64,000 nucleotides of DNA, taken from NCBI RefSeq assembly GCF_918698245.1, contig NZ_CAKKMS010000004.1:310001-374000 (forward strand), given 5' to 3'. Origin of the DNA: Pedobacter sp. Bi126. GTDB taxonomy: Bacteria > Bacteroidota > Bacteroidia > Sphingobacteriales > Sphingobacteriaceae. A model generated the notes under the pieces. It saw only the letters and a list, made by a program, of their open reading frames with translations. It had not been told where the DNA came from and did not search any database. Each line of letters starts with the position of its first letter. The stretch's first letter is position 1. Below are positions 53,063 through 61,052 of this stretch, piece by piece. The position numbers and the translations under genes were made by a program.

Positions 53063-54850
53063 ACAACTGAAAAAAAGACAATTAAAGGCGGTGAATTCTT
53101 AATTAAGGATACCACTTATCAGGAAGTATTTATCCCTGAAGAATTTGATGAAGAGCAGCAGATGATTGCACAAACCTGTCGCGATTTTCTGGCGGCTGAG
53201 GTTTATCCCAATTTAGATAAAATTGACAAACAGGAAGATCCCGAGCTCATGCCTACACTTTTAACCAAAGCTGGTGAACTGGGTATTCTTGGTGTTTCGG
53301 TACCGGAAGAGTACGGCGGTTTTGGTAAAAACTTCAATACTTCCATGCTGGTTGCAGACGTTGTAGGTGCAGGCCACTCTTTCGCCGTTGCACTTTCTGC
53401 TCATACCGGAATTGGTACCTTACCAATTTTATATTATGGTAATGAAGCACAAAAAGCAAAGTATATTCCTAAGCTAGGCTCTGGCGAATGGAAGGCTGCT
53501 TATTGTTTAACTGAACCAAACTCAGGTTCGGATGCGAACTCTGGTAAAACCAAAGCCACGCTGAGCGATGATGGTAAACACTATATCATTACAGGACAGA
53601 AAATGTGGATTACCAATGGTGGTTTTGCCGATATTTTTATTGTTTTCGCTAAAATTGACGATGATAAAAACTTAACTGCATTTATTGTAGAGAAAGATTT
53701 CGGTGGCATAACCATGAATCCCGAAGAACATAAAATGGGTATTAAAGGTTCTTCAACCCGTCAGGTTTTCTTTAACGATTGTCCGGTGCCGGTTGAGAAC
53801 ATGTTGAGCGATAGAGAAAACGGTTTCAAAATAGCGGTTAACATTTTAAATATTGGCCGTATTAAATTATCAGCGGCAGCTATTGGTGCTTCAAAAGCAA
53901 CTTTAAATACAGCGATTAATTATTCGAATGAGCGGATCCAGTTTGGCCGCCCGATTTCTAAATACGGCGCCATCCGTTTTAAAATTGCAGAGATTGCTTC
54001 TAAGCTTTACGCTGTTGATGCGGCGAACTACCGTGCAGGTCAGAATATTGATGATACTTACGATCAACTGGTTGCAGGTGGAATGGAATCTGGTAAAGCA
54101 AGGTTAAAATCTGTTGAGCAATTTGCGGTAGAGTGTGCCATTTTAAAAGTATGGGGTTCTGAAGCTTTAGATTATACTGTGGATGAAGGTGTGCAGATTT
54201 ACGGTGGCATGGGTTTTAGTGCCGATGCGCCAATGGATAGGGCTTATCGTGATGCACGTATCAACCGGATCTTCGAAGGTACAAACGAAATTAACCGTTT
54301 ATTAACCGTTGATATGATGCTGAAACGCGCCATGAAAGGTGAACTGGATTTAATGACACCTGCTACAGCAGTTGCAGCTGAATTAATGAGTATCCCTGAT
54401 TTTGGCGAAGAAGATACCACCTTGTTTGCTGCAGAGAAAAAAGTGCTCTCGAATTTGAAAAAAGCAACTTTAATGGTGGCTGGTGCTGCGGTTCAAAAAT
54501 TAATGATGACCTTAAGCAAAGAGCAGGAAATTTTAATGAACATTGCAGATATGGCCAGTTATGTTTATGTGCTCGAATCGGCATTGTTGAGAACAGAAAA
54601 ATTAGCAAGTATCCGTGGAGAGGAAGCAGTTGCAGGCCAATTAGATCTATTAAGAATTTATTTGGTAGAAGCAGTTGATGGTATAGCCAAAGCGGGTAAA
54701 GAAGCGCTTTGGGCATTTGCCGAAGGTGATGAGCAACGTATAATGCTTGTTGGTTTACGCCGTTTTACCAAAGTAGAACCATTTAATGTTAAAGATGCCC
54801 GTCAAAGAGTTGCCCAACAGCTTATTGAAGCAAATAAGTATATTTTTTAA
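53057..54850 (+). CDS. fadE: Acyl-CoA dehydrogenase (FadE-type)
   Basis: 597 residues from ATG 53057; an in-frame ATG at 53012 would start within repeat-derived DNA. Acyl-CoA dehydrogenase motifs: YCLTEPNSGSDANSGKT (FAD/substrate loop), QKMWITNGGFADI, RQVFFNDCPVPVENML, RIQFGRPISKYGAI, and YGGMGFSADAPMDRAYRDARINRIFEGTNEIN-type end of the core, followed by an extra C-terminal helical domain (about 430-597) as in Bacillus FadE. FAD-dependent first step of beta-oxidation. Third gene of the fadNAE set. Confidence 0.95.
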   Translation: METTEKKTIKGGEFLIKDTTYQEVFIPEEFDEEQQMIAQTCRDFLAAEVYPNLDKIDKQEDPELMPTLLTKAGELGILGVSVPEEYGGFGKNFNTSMLVADVVGAGHSFAVALSAHTGIGTLPILYYGNEAQKAKYIPKLGSGEWKAAYCLTEPNSGSDANSGKTKATLSDDGKHYIITGQKMWITNGGFADIFIVFAKIDDDKNLTAFIVEKDFGGITMNPEEHKMGIKGSSTRQVFFNDCPVPVENMLSDRENGFKIAVNILNIGRIKLSAAAIGASKATLNTAINYSNERIQFGRPISKYGAIRFKIAEIASKLYAVDAANYRAGQNIDDTYDQLVAGGMESGKARLKSVEQFAVECAILKVWGSEALDYTVDEGVQIYGGMGFSADAPMDRAYRDARINRIFEGTNEINRLLTVDMMLKRAMKGELDLMTPATAVAAELMSIPDFGEEDTTLFAAEKKVLSNLKKATLMVAGAAVQKLMMTLSKEQEILMNIADMASYVYVLESALLRTEKLASIRGEEAVAGQLDLLRIYLVEAVDGIAKAGKEALWAFAEGDEQRIMLVGLRRFTKVEPFNVKDARQRVAQQLIEANKYIF

Positions 54851-54873
54851 GGTAGGTTTAGGGTAGAGGGTTT

Positions 54874-54920
54874 AAGGTTTAGGGTTTGGGTGCATTAACT
54901 CAGGCGCTAAACCTTTTTTG
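54874..54920 (+). terminator. Terminator of the fad gene set
   Basis: AAGGTTTAG (54874-54882) pairs with CTAAACCTT (54907-54915), followed by TTTTTG. The sequence just before is a run of GGTTTAGGG-like short repeats. Confidence 0.7.
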
Positions 54921-54969
54921 GTTTTTAATACATAGTGTTTTTTCATATGAGTTGTTTTTTATCCTATTT

Positions 54970-55130
54970 TGTCATGTTGAGCCTGTCGAAACACCTTAAC
55001 CGAATTTTAACAAATGCTTCGTTCCTAACATTGATAGATTCCAAAAGAAAGTTCGTCATTGCAAGGAGGAATGACGAAGCAATCTTACAACTATGGGGTA
55101 TAGCGACCGTATTAAGATTGCTTCATCATA
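54970..55130. repeat. Composite of intergenic repeat units
   Basis: GTCATGTTGAGCCTGTCGAA at about 54971, then CGTCATTGCAAGGAGGAATG followed by ACGAAGCAATC at 55054-55084, then an inverted GATTGCTTC piece at about 55115. No promoter or gene is supported; the short open frame crossing it is repeat-derived. Confidence 0.6.
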
Positions 55131-55185
55131 ATTGAAAAATTAGCTTAGTTTTTAAGGTTGCGTAATTAAAATCATATTTTCGCGC

Positions 55186-55632
55186 ATGTTTAAATTTAGA
55201 TTACTTCCGATACTTCTTTTATGTGTAGCTATGGTTTCATCTTGTAAAAAAGATGAAGACCCTGAAAAACAAATTGCCGATTTCATCAAACAAAATAATA
55301 TTAACGCAGTTAGAGATGATTCTGGCTTATATTATCAGATCATTAAACCCGGTTCGGGGTCGTTCACTTATCCAAATAACACCAAAATAACCATTAAATA
55401 TGAAGGTAGGTTATTAGATGGAACTGTATTTGATAATGGCGATGGCAAAGAGCAGACCTTTAATCTTGCCGAACTAATATCTGGTTGGAGAATCGGTATC
55501 CCTAAAATACAAAAAGGTGGAGAAATAAGATTAATCGTTCCGCCGGGTTTGGGTTATGGAAGCAGTTCGGTAGGTCCTATCCCTGGTAACGCTGTATTAG
55601 ATTTTACCATACAGCTGTCTAATACACAATAA
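55186..55632 (+). CDS. FKBP-type peptidyl-prolyl isomerase, lipoprotein
   Basis: 148 residues. Signal peptide with lipobox-like AMVSSC followed by KKDEDPE. One FKBP domain (about 40-148): TKITIKYEGRLLDGTVFDNGDGKEQTFNLAELISGW, QKGGEIRLIVPPGLGYGSS, and a final AVLDFTIQL. Catalyses proline cis-trans isomerisation or acts as a periplasmic chaperone. First of three tandem related genes; ends in a terminator-like hairpin. Confidence 0.93.
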   Translation: MFKFRLLPILLLCVAMVSSCKKDEDPEKQIADFIKQNNINAVRDDSGLYYQIIKPGSGSFTYPNNTKITIKYEGRLLDGTVFDNGDGKEQTFNLAELISGWRIGIPKIQKGGEIRLIVPPGLGYGSSSVGPIPGNAVLDFTIQLSNTQ

Positions 55633-55650
55633 GCGTACAGACTAAGGATA

Positions 55651-55690
55651 AAAGACTAAATTCAAATCAAAATGCCGCTTTAGTCTTTTT
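55651..55690 (+). terminator. Terminator-like hairpin after the first FKBP gene
   Basis: AAAGACTAAA / TTTAGTCTTT perfect 10-bp stem with an 18-base loop, followed by TT. Confidence 0.6.
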
Positions 55691-55735
55691 GATTTTACCT
55701 TTAAGCGCCTTAAAATTGTTAAAATAGGTTAAAAA

Positions 55736-55766
55736 TTGTAGCATCCGTATTAAAAGCTTATTTTTG
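55736..55766 (+). promoter_or_regulatory. Promoter of the second FKBP gene
   Basis: TTG at 55736-55738, 20-base spacer, TATTTTTG at 55759-55766; ATG at 55773 only seven bases later, giving a very short or near-leaderless mRNA. Confidence 0.6.
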
Positions 55767-55772
55767 CGATTG

Positions 55773-56258
55773 ATGGTTAAGTTTAAATATTTTATACTCA
55801 TGATCTGCTTTGCAGGGTGCTTAGCAGCCTGTAAGAAAAATGTGCCGGTTGATGATTACGACCCTACTCCACAATTTAAGGCCGATACTGCTGCAATAAG
55901 TGCTTTTGTTAAGACTAATAATATCTCGGCTACGAAAGATGCCAGTGGTATATTTTATCAGATATTAGAGCCTGGGACTGGAAGTGTAGAGTATAAAGCA
56001 TCTACAAAAATCACGTCAGATTATGAAGGGAGATTATTAAACGGAACTATTTTCGATAGTACCAAAGGAACCCCAACCTCGTTTCTACTCGGAAACGTTA
56101 TTGTAGGATGGCAATTTGGGATTCAAAAAATACAGAAAGGTGGTAAGATCAGATTGATCATACCTTCTTATTACGCTTATGGGACACAATCACCTTCAGC
56201 TTTGGTTCCGGCAAATTCAATACTCGATTTTACTATAACACTTACAGACGTACAATAA
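55773..56258 (+). CDS. FKBP-type peptidyl-prolyl isomerase, lipoprotein (second)
   Basis: 161 residues from ATG 55773 (a TTG at 55764 overlaps the -7 box and is rejected). Lipobox-like CLAACKKN. FKBP domain with TKITSDYEGRLLNGTIFDSTKGTPTSF-type core, IQKIQKGGKIRLIIPSYYAYG and NSILDFTITL. Similar to the first FKBP gene but with its own promoter. The third gene follows after three bases. Confidence 0.92.
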   Translation: MVKFKYFILMICFAGCLAACKKNVPVDDYDPTPQFKADTAAISAFVKTNNISATKDASGIFYQILEPGTGSVEYKASTKITSDYEGRLLNGTIFDSTKGTPTSFLLGNVIVGWQFGIQKIQKGGKIRLIIPSYYAYGTQSPSALVPANSILDFTITLTDVQ

Positions 56259-56261
56259 TAA

Positions 56262-57131
56262 ATGAACAAATTTACTAAACTTAGCCTATTTGCACTTTTA
56301 CTGGCTACTACAATCTTCAGCTCATGTAAAAAGGAATATGAGTCTATTGAAAGTGTAGATGATGCCGCTATCCAGGCTTATCTTAAAAAGAATAATCTTA
56401 CCTTCACTAAAGATACAAAAGGCTATTATTATAAACTCACCGACGTAGGTTCTGGTGCAAGTGTTGCAAACCAAGATTCGGTTTATTATTCATATATCTT
56501 TAAAACCTTATCCGGGCAGGTGCTAAATCAAACATCTGATTTAATGATTCCAGGAACCTTTTTGGGTTATACAGATCGATTTACCATTAATAACGTATCG
56601 TATGTATTTACACCAATTAGAGAAGTGTTAACCAAATTAAAAAGAGGTGGCAAAGCAACTTTAATTATGCCTTCTAGTATGGCTTTTGGTAGGAACGGCG
56701 TAAGTTTTTTAAATATTGGTTCGAATGAAAATATCCTTGTTGATTTAGGGATATATGCTGGAGCGAAAAGACATGAAATAGACGAGTTTGAGATCAATAA
56801 ATTTATTACCAACAATAATTTAACACTGATTAAAGATCCTTCCAGAGCGCGATATAGTATTACCACCCCTGGAACAGGAACAGACGTAATTAATGTGAAC
56901 TCTACAATAGTTGCTAACTACACCGTGCGCTATTTAGATGGAACAGTTTTACAAAGTAGTACCGATGGAACTTTTACTGATGTTCTGAGTAATTTATATA
57001 AAGGGTGGCAGTTAATATTGCCGGGAAAAGTAACAGCCGGGGGAAAGCTTCGTTTGATTATCCCTGCTGATTTAGCTAACGGGGTATCTCCTTTAGATTT
57101 CGATATTGAAATTGTAAAGGTTACGAATTAG
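56262..57131 (+). CDS. Lipoprotein with two divergent FKBP-like domains
   Basis: 289 residues. Lipobox-like IFSSCKKE. Two tandem FKBP-like halves: the first (about 30-160) with KRGGKATLIMPSSMAFGRNG, the second (about 175-289) with NYTVRYLDGTVLQSS, GKVTAGGKLRLIIPADLANG and LDFDIEIVKV. Several aromatic active-site positions look altered, so isomerase activity is doubtful; it may act as a chaperone or partner of the two upstream proteins. Probably co-transcribed with the second gene (three-base gap). Its 3' end overlaps the convergent photolyase gene by 11 bases. Confidence 0.85.
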   Translation: MNKFTKLSLFALLLATTIFSSCKKEYESIESVDDAAIQAYLKKNNLTFTKDTKGYYYKLTDVGSGASVANQDSVYYSYIFKTLSGQVLNQTSDLMIPGTFLGYTDRFTINNVSYVFTPIREVLTKLKRGGKATLIMPSSMAFGRNGVSFLNIGSNENILVDLGIYAGAKRHEIDEFEINKFITNNNLTLIKDPSRARYSITTPGTGTDVINVNSTIVANYTVRYLDGTVLQSSTDGTFTDVLSNLYKGWQLILPGKVTAGGKLRLIIPADLANGVSPLDFDIEIVKVTN

Positions 57132-58422
57132 ATAACGCCTCTTTAAAAACTTTTAAAACCCTTTCTCTTGCAAATGTATGCTCAACTATTGGTTGGGCAT
57201 ATTTTTTTGTCCCAAATTCTGGCACCCACTTTTTAATATATTCGACCCTAGGGTCGAATTTTTTGGTTTGGAGTTCAGGGTTAAAAACCCTAAAGTATGG
57301 TGCGGCATCGTTCCCTGATCCGGCGGCCCATTGCCAGCCGCCTACATTGCTTGCCATTTCGTAGTCCAATAATTTTTCGGCAAAATAAGCTTCTCCCCAC
57401 CGCCAATCGATGAGTAAATGTTTGGTTAAAAAACTGCCCACAATCATGCGTACACGGTTGTGCATCCAGCCGGTTTGGTTGAGCTGCCTCATGCCAGCGT
57501 CTACAATGGGATAACCCGTATTGCCATCGCACCAGGCCTTAAATTCAGCTTCGTTGTTGCGCCATTTAATTTTATCGTATTGTTTTTTAAAAGAATCGAA
57601 AGCGGAGTAGGGGAAGTGCCAGAGTATGGTCATATAAAATTCCCGCCATGCCAATTCTGAAAGCCAGACGTCCGATTTTGCTTCCAATGCATCCTTTACA
57701 GCTTTTCTGATGCTTAATGTTCCAAAACGCAAATGCAGTCCGATATGTGTGGTGCCATCGAGCGCAGGGAAATCACGTTCTTTTGCATAATCATCGAGTT
57801 TGTTTTTATAGTTGATTTTCGGGAAATCCAGTTTGCTCTTTTCAAAGCCCATCTCTTTTAACGTTACACCAGGCAAATGCTCAGTTTTAAGTAAATTTTC
57901 GAAGTATTTTTTAGTAGGATAAGCCTTCACATAAAAATCGTTTAGCTTGGCATGCCATTGTTTGTAAAAAGGGGTAAAAACAGTGTAAGGTGTTTTATCT
58001 GCTTTTAGGATTTCGTTTTTTTCAAAAATAACCTGATCCTTGTATGTTTTGAAGGCTATTTTTTCGCTGGTTAAAAATTCGGCCATGTTATCATCACGTT
58101 CGCGGGCATAAGGTTCGTAGTCATGATTGGTATATACACCCTTAACATCATATTCCTTTAAAATCTCTGACCATATTTTTTCGGGCTTGCCATATTTTAC
58201 CAATAAATCTGACCCATGTAGCTGAAGTTCTTTTTTTAAATCCTCAATGGTTTGGTAAATGAAAGTTACGCGGGCATCAGCTGTTGGAAGTTTATCCAAT
58301 ATGTTTTGATCAAAAATAAACAATGGTAAGACCGGGTAACCACTTTTAAGTGCATGATACAAAGCAGTATTATCTGTTAAACGTAAATCGCGGCGAAACC
58401 AGTGAATGGATATTGAAGTCAT
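57121..58422 (-). CDS. Cryptochrome/deoxyribodipyrimidine photolyase family protein
   Basis: 433 residues, typical of class I photolyases. N-terminal antenna domain starts SISIHWFRRDLRLTDNTALY. C-terminal FAD domain: GLHLRFGTLSIRKA, LAWREFYMTILWHFP, GYPIVDAGMRQLNQTGWMHNRVRM and ASNVGGWQWAAGSGNDAAPYFRVFNP with the conserved Trp residues. It repairs cyclobutane pyrimidine dimers using blue light. No clear promoter element was assigned. Confidence 0.93.
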   Translation of the reverse strand: MTSISIHWFRRDLRLTDNTALYHALKSGYPVLPLFIFDQNILDKLPTADARVTFIYQTIEDLKKELQLHGSDLLVKYGKPEKIWSEILKEYDVKGVYTNHDYEPYARERDDNMAEFLTSEKIAFKTYKDQVIFEKNEILKADKTPYTVFTPFYKQWHAKLNDFYVKAYPTKKYFENLLKTEHLPGVTLKEMGFEKSKLDFPKINYKNKLDDYAKERDFPALDGTTHIGLHLRFGTLSIRKAVKDALEAKSDVWLSELAWREFYMTILWHFPYSAFDSFKKQYDKIKWRNNEAEFKAWCDGNTGYPIVDAGMRQLNQTGWMHNRVRMIVGSFLTKHLLIDWRWGEAYFAEKLLDYEMASNVGGWQWAAGSGNDAAPYFRVFNPELQTKKFDPRVEYIKKWVPEFGTKKYAQPIVEHTFARERVLKVFKEALSNS

Positions 58423-58473
58423 TAAAGGGAATTATAAGGAAACAAATTATTTTGAAGATTTGAACAATTGAAG

Positions 58474-58501
58474 AAGCGTTTGGAGCTGAACGTTTGGCGT
58501 G
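58474..58501. repeat. GCGTTTGG-type short intergenic repeat
   Basis: AAGCGTTTGGAGCTGAACGT followed by TTGGCG, in the gap between photolyase and the TIGR01777 gene; relatives at 27803 and 63861. Confidence 0.4.
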
Positions 58502-58517
58502 GGTTAACCAATTAACC

Positions 58518-59420
58518 CTATTTGTACAGATCCTTCAAAGCATCCTCCAAATGGGTGAATTTAAATTTGAATCCTGCATCTAAGATTTTTTGAGCTGAGG
58601 TATTGTTGCTCATTAAAACAGCTTCAACACGTTCTCCCAATAACAATTCCAGTGCCTTTTTTGGAACCTTGATCGGCCAAACAGGACGGTGCAGCTGTTT
58701 AGCAATGGCTTTGGTTAGCGCCTTATTGGTGACTGGAAAAGGAGCACAGGCATTATAACAATTCTCCATTTTAAGATTTTCGATGGCTTCGATGTACATT
58801 TCTACCATATCATCAATATGCAGCCAGGGAGTCCATTGTTTACCTGTACCTAAAGCTGCTGCGGCAAATAACTTAACCGGTTTATCGAGTTGCGGTAAGG
58901 CGCCGCCATGATTGCTTAAAACGATTCCGGTACGGAGTTTTACAATTCTGAGGCTTAGCTTTTTACCTTGGTCTACAGCATCTTCCCAAAGTTTACAACA
59001 TTCGGCTAAAAATCCGTAACCATTTGGACTTTCTTCGGTTAAAATTTCATCACCACAATCACCATAAAAACCAACTGCAGAAGCAGAAATAAACGATTTT
59101 AGCTGATTGTCGGGTTTTGATTTAATGGTTTTAAAGAGTAATTCTGTTGATTTTACACGACTATCGATGATCTGTTTTTTGCGTTCGTTGGTCCATTTTT
59201 TATCGGCCACAGGTTCTCCCGCTAAATGGATAATGGCATCTACACCATTCAAACAGTCAGCATCAATAGTTCCATTGTGAACATCCCACACAAAATTATT
59301 CGGATTTTTGTCTTTCTTTCTCGAAAGTGTGTTCACCTCATAACCTTTATTTAGTAAATGTTTTTTCAGCTTAGTACCCACAAGTCCTGTAGCCCCGGTA
59401 ATCAGAATCTTCTTAGCCAT
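58518..59420 (-). CDS. TIGR01777 family (SDR39U1-like) NAD-dependent oxidoreductase
   Basis: 300 residues from ATG 59420 (MAKKILITGATGLVGTKLKK); a TTG-like extension upstream is not needed. Extended-SDR Rossmann motif GATGLVGTKL, AIIHLAGEPVADKKWT, SASAVGFYGDCGDE, RTGIVLSNHGGALPQL and the C-terminal DUF1731-like PVWPIKVPKKALELLLGE. Substrate unknown. Same strand as the photolyase, 95 bases upstream of it. Confidence 0.92.
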   Translation of the reverse strand: MAKKILITGATGLVGTKLKKHLLNKGYEVNTLSRKKDKNPNNFVWDVHNGTIDADCLNGVDAIIHLAGEPVADKKWTNERKKQIIDSRVKSTELLFKTIKSKPDNQLKSFISASAVGFYGDCGDEILTEESPNGYGFLAECCKLWEDAVDQGKKLSLRIVKLRTGIVLSNHGGALPQLDKPVKLFAAAALGTGKQWTPWLHIDDMVEMYIEAIENLKMENCYNACAPFPVTNKALTKAIAKQLHRPVWPIKVPKKALELLLGERVEAVLMSNNTSAQKILDAGFKFKFTHLEDALKDLYK

Positions 59421-59527
59421 CTTTTTAAAACAGCAAAGATACAAAAGGGTTTTTATGGCTTCATTTAAAACGATATTAATTCAGTTCTAATTCTTTTGTT
59501 ACCTATTTGTAAAGAATTATTTAGGGG

Positions 59528-59558
59528 TTTGATGAAGAAGAAAAATAAGATAAATTTG
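59528..59558 (+). promoter_or_regulatory. Consensus promoter of the DASH cryptochrome gene
   Basis: TTTG at 59528-59531, 19-base spacer and TAAATTTG at 59551-59558: an exact match to TTTG-N19-TAnnTTTG, 33 bases before the ATG. Confidence 0.75.
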
Positions 59559-59590
59559 TAAACGCGTTCTTACACCCTTTTCGATAAAAG

Positions 59591-60865
59591 ATGTCCAAAA
59601 AAATTTTAGTCTGGTTTAGAAATGATCTTCGCTTGCATGACAATGAAATGCTGGTCGAGGCGATTGCTAAATCTGATTCAATTTTGCCTGTTTACATTCT
59701 CGATCGCCGTTCTTTTGGCGAAACAAAATACGGTACGTTAAAAACAGGTAATATTAGAGCACAGTTTATTTTAGAAAGTGTTTTAGGATTACGCAATTCT
59801 TTAAAACAGATTGGCGGTAACTTGCTTATCGCCGAAGGCAACCCCGAAGATATTATTCCTCAACTCGTTCAGGAATATGAGATTACCGAAGTTTACCATC
59901 ACCGTGAAGTGGCACGCGAAGAAACGCATGTTTCAACTTTGGTAGAAAATGCACTTTGGAAATTACGCATCAACCTGAAACATTTTATCGGCCATACCTT
60001 ATATAATAAGGAAGACCTCCCTTTTCCCATTAAGGATATTCCCGACGCCTTTAACCAATTTAAAAAGAAAATTGAACGCGATTCGATTATCAAGCCTTGT
60101 TTTGCGGCACCCGATCGGATTAACGTAGCCGAGGTGATTGACTGGGGAACATTATCTTCGTTAGAAGATCTTAATCTGTTGCCACAGCAAAAAGACCAAC
60201 GTTCTGATTTTGAATTTGTTGGTGGCGAGGCCGAAGGATTAGCACACCTTCAAAAAGTGATTGTGGCTATGCAGCAGGCTGCAACAACCAAGAATTTAAT
60301 TCTGGCTTCAAAACTATCAGCATGGCTGGCCATGGGTAGTTTATCGCCACGGAAAGTATACTGGGAAATTAAAAAGATGGAAGGTGTGCCCAATACAAAA
60401 GCCATGTTCAATCATATTTTATTAGGCCTGCTTTGGAGAGATTATTTCCGTTTCATGTTTAAAAAATATGGCAATACTTTTTTTAGTCCGGATGGATTTG
60501 GCAGCCAGGGACTGGTTGACATTGTGAATGAGCAGGATAATTTTAGTAAATGGAAAAATGCGCAAACAGGTTTTGCTGTGGTAGATGCGGTGATGACAGA
60601 GCTAAATCAGACCGGCTTCATTTCGAATATCGCCAGACAAACCGCTGCCTTATATCTAATCAATAATTTAGAAGTAAGCTGGGTTTTTGGCGCAGCATAT
60701 TTTGAAGAAAAGCTGATTGATTATAATCCTGCAAGTAATTGGGGAAACTGGGCCAATGTGGCAGGTGTAGGTAACGATCAGAAATCAAAAAGTGTTTTCG
60801 ACATAGATAAAAATATCAAAAACCTCGACCCAAAAGGCAATTACTCCTTAACTTGGGCATCATAG
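59591..60865 (+). CDS. DASH family cryptochrome
   Basis: 424 residues. Starts MSKKILVWFRNDLRLHDNEM. Antenna-binding N-terminal domain, then FAD domain with SAWLAMGSLSPRKVYWE, LGLLWRDYFRFMFKKYG, AVVDAVMTELNQTGFISNIARQ-type core and NPASNWGNWANVAGVGNDQK. These match DASH cryptochromes, which repair dimers in single-stranded DNA or act as light sensors. Slightly short at the C terminus relative to plant members. Divergent from the TIGR01777 gene. Confidence 0.93.
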   Translation: MSKKILVWFRNDLRLHDNEMLVEAIAKSDSILPVYILDRRSFGETKYGTLKTGNIRAQFILESVLGLRNSLKQIGGNLLIAEGNPEDIIPQLVQEYEITEVYHHREVAREETHVSTLVENALWKLRINLKHFIGHTLYNKEDLPFPIKDIPDAFNQFKKKIERDSIIKPCFAAPDRINVAEVIDWGTLSSLEDLNLLPQQKDQRSDFEFVGGEAEGLAHLQKVIVAMQQAATTKNLILASKLSAWLAMGSLSPRKVYWEIKKMEGVPNTKAMFNHILLGLLWRDYFRFMFKKYGNTFFSPDGFGSQGLVDIVNEQDNFSKWKNAQTGFAVVDAVMTELNQTGFISNIARQTAALYLINNLEVSWVFGAAYFEEKLIDYNPASNWGNWANVAGVGNDQKSKSVFDIDKNIKNLDPKGNYSLTWAS

Positions 60866-60875
60866 TTGTAATGAC

Positions 60876-60982
60876 TGAATGATAGAGTATTGAATGATGG
60901 AACTGAAATTTTATCGACTAATACAAGTGGTATTTTTGTTATTCTCTCATTCAATAATTTTCTCATTCAATAATTCTCATTT
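60876..60982. repeat. Short ATTGAATGA direct/inverted repeats
   Basis: GAATGATAGAGTATTGAATG at about 60876 faces TCTCATTCAATAATT at 60945-60977 (two tandem copies, about 16-base period). Could form a long hairpin; no T-tract. Confidence 0.45.
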
Positions 60983-60994
60983 TAATCGAGATTT

Positions 60995-61027
60995 TTGCCA
61001 TTTATATAAGGTAAAATTCTAATTTTG
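60995..61027 (+). promoter_or_regulatory. Promoter of the 2-oxoglutarate dehydrogenase genes
   Basis: TTG at 60995-60997, 22-base spacer, TAATTTTG at 61020-61027; ATG follows 25 bases later. Confidence 0.6.
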
Positions 61028-61052
61028 TAATGCTTATAGTAAACAGTTAATA

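Noticed and set aside
54935..55135. 66-codon open frame after fadE
   Set aside because: It is made of intergenic repeat units and has no protein-like composition.
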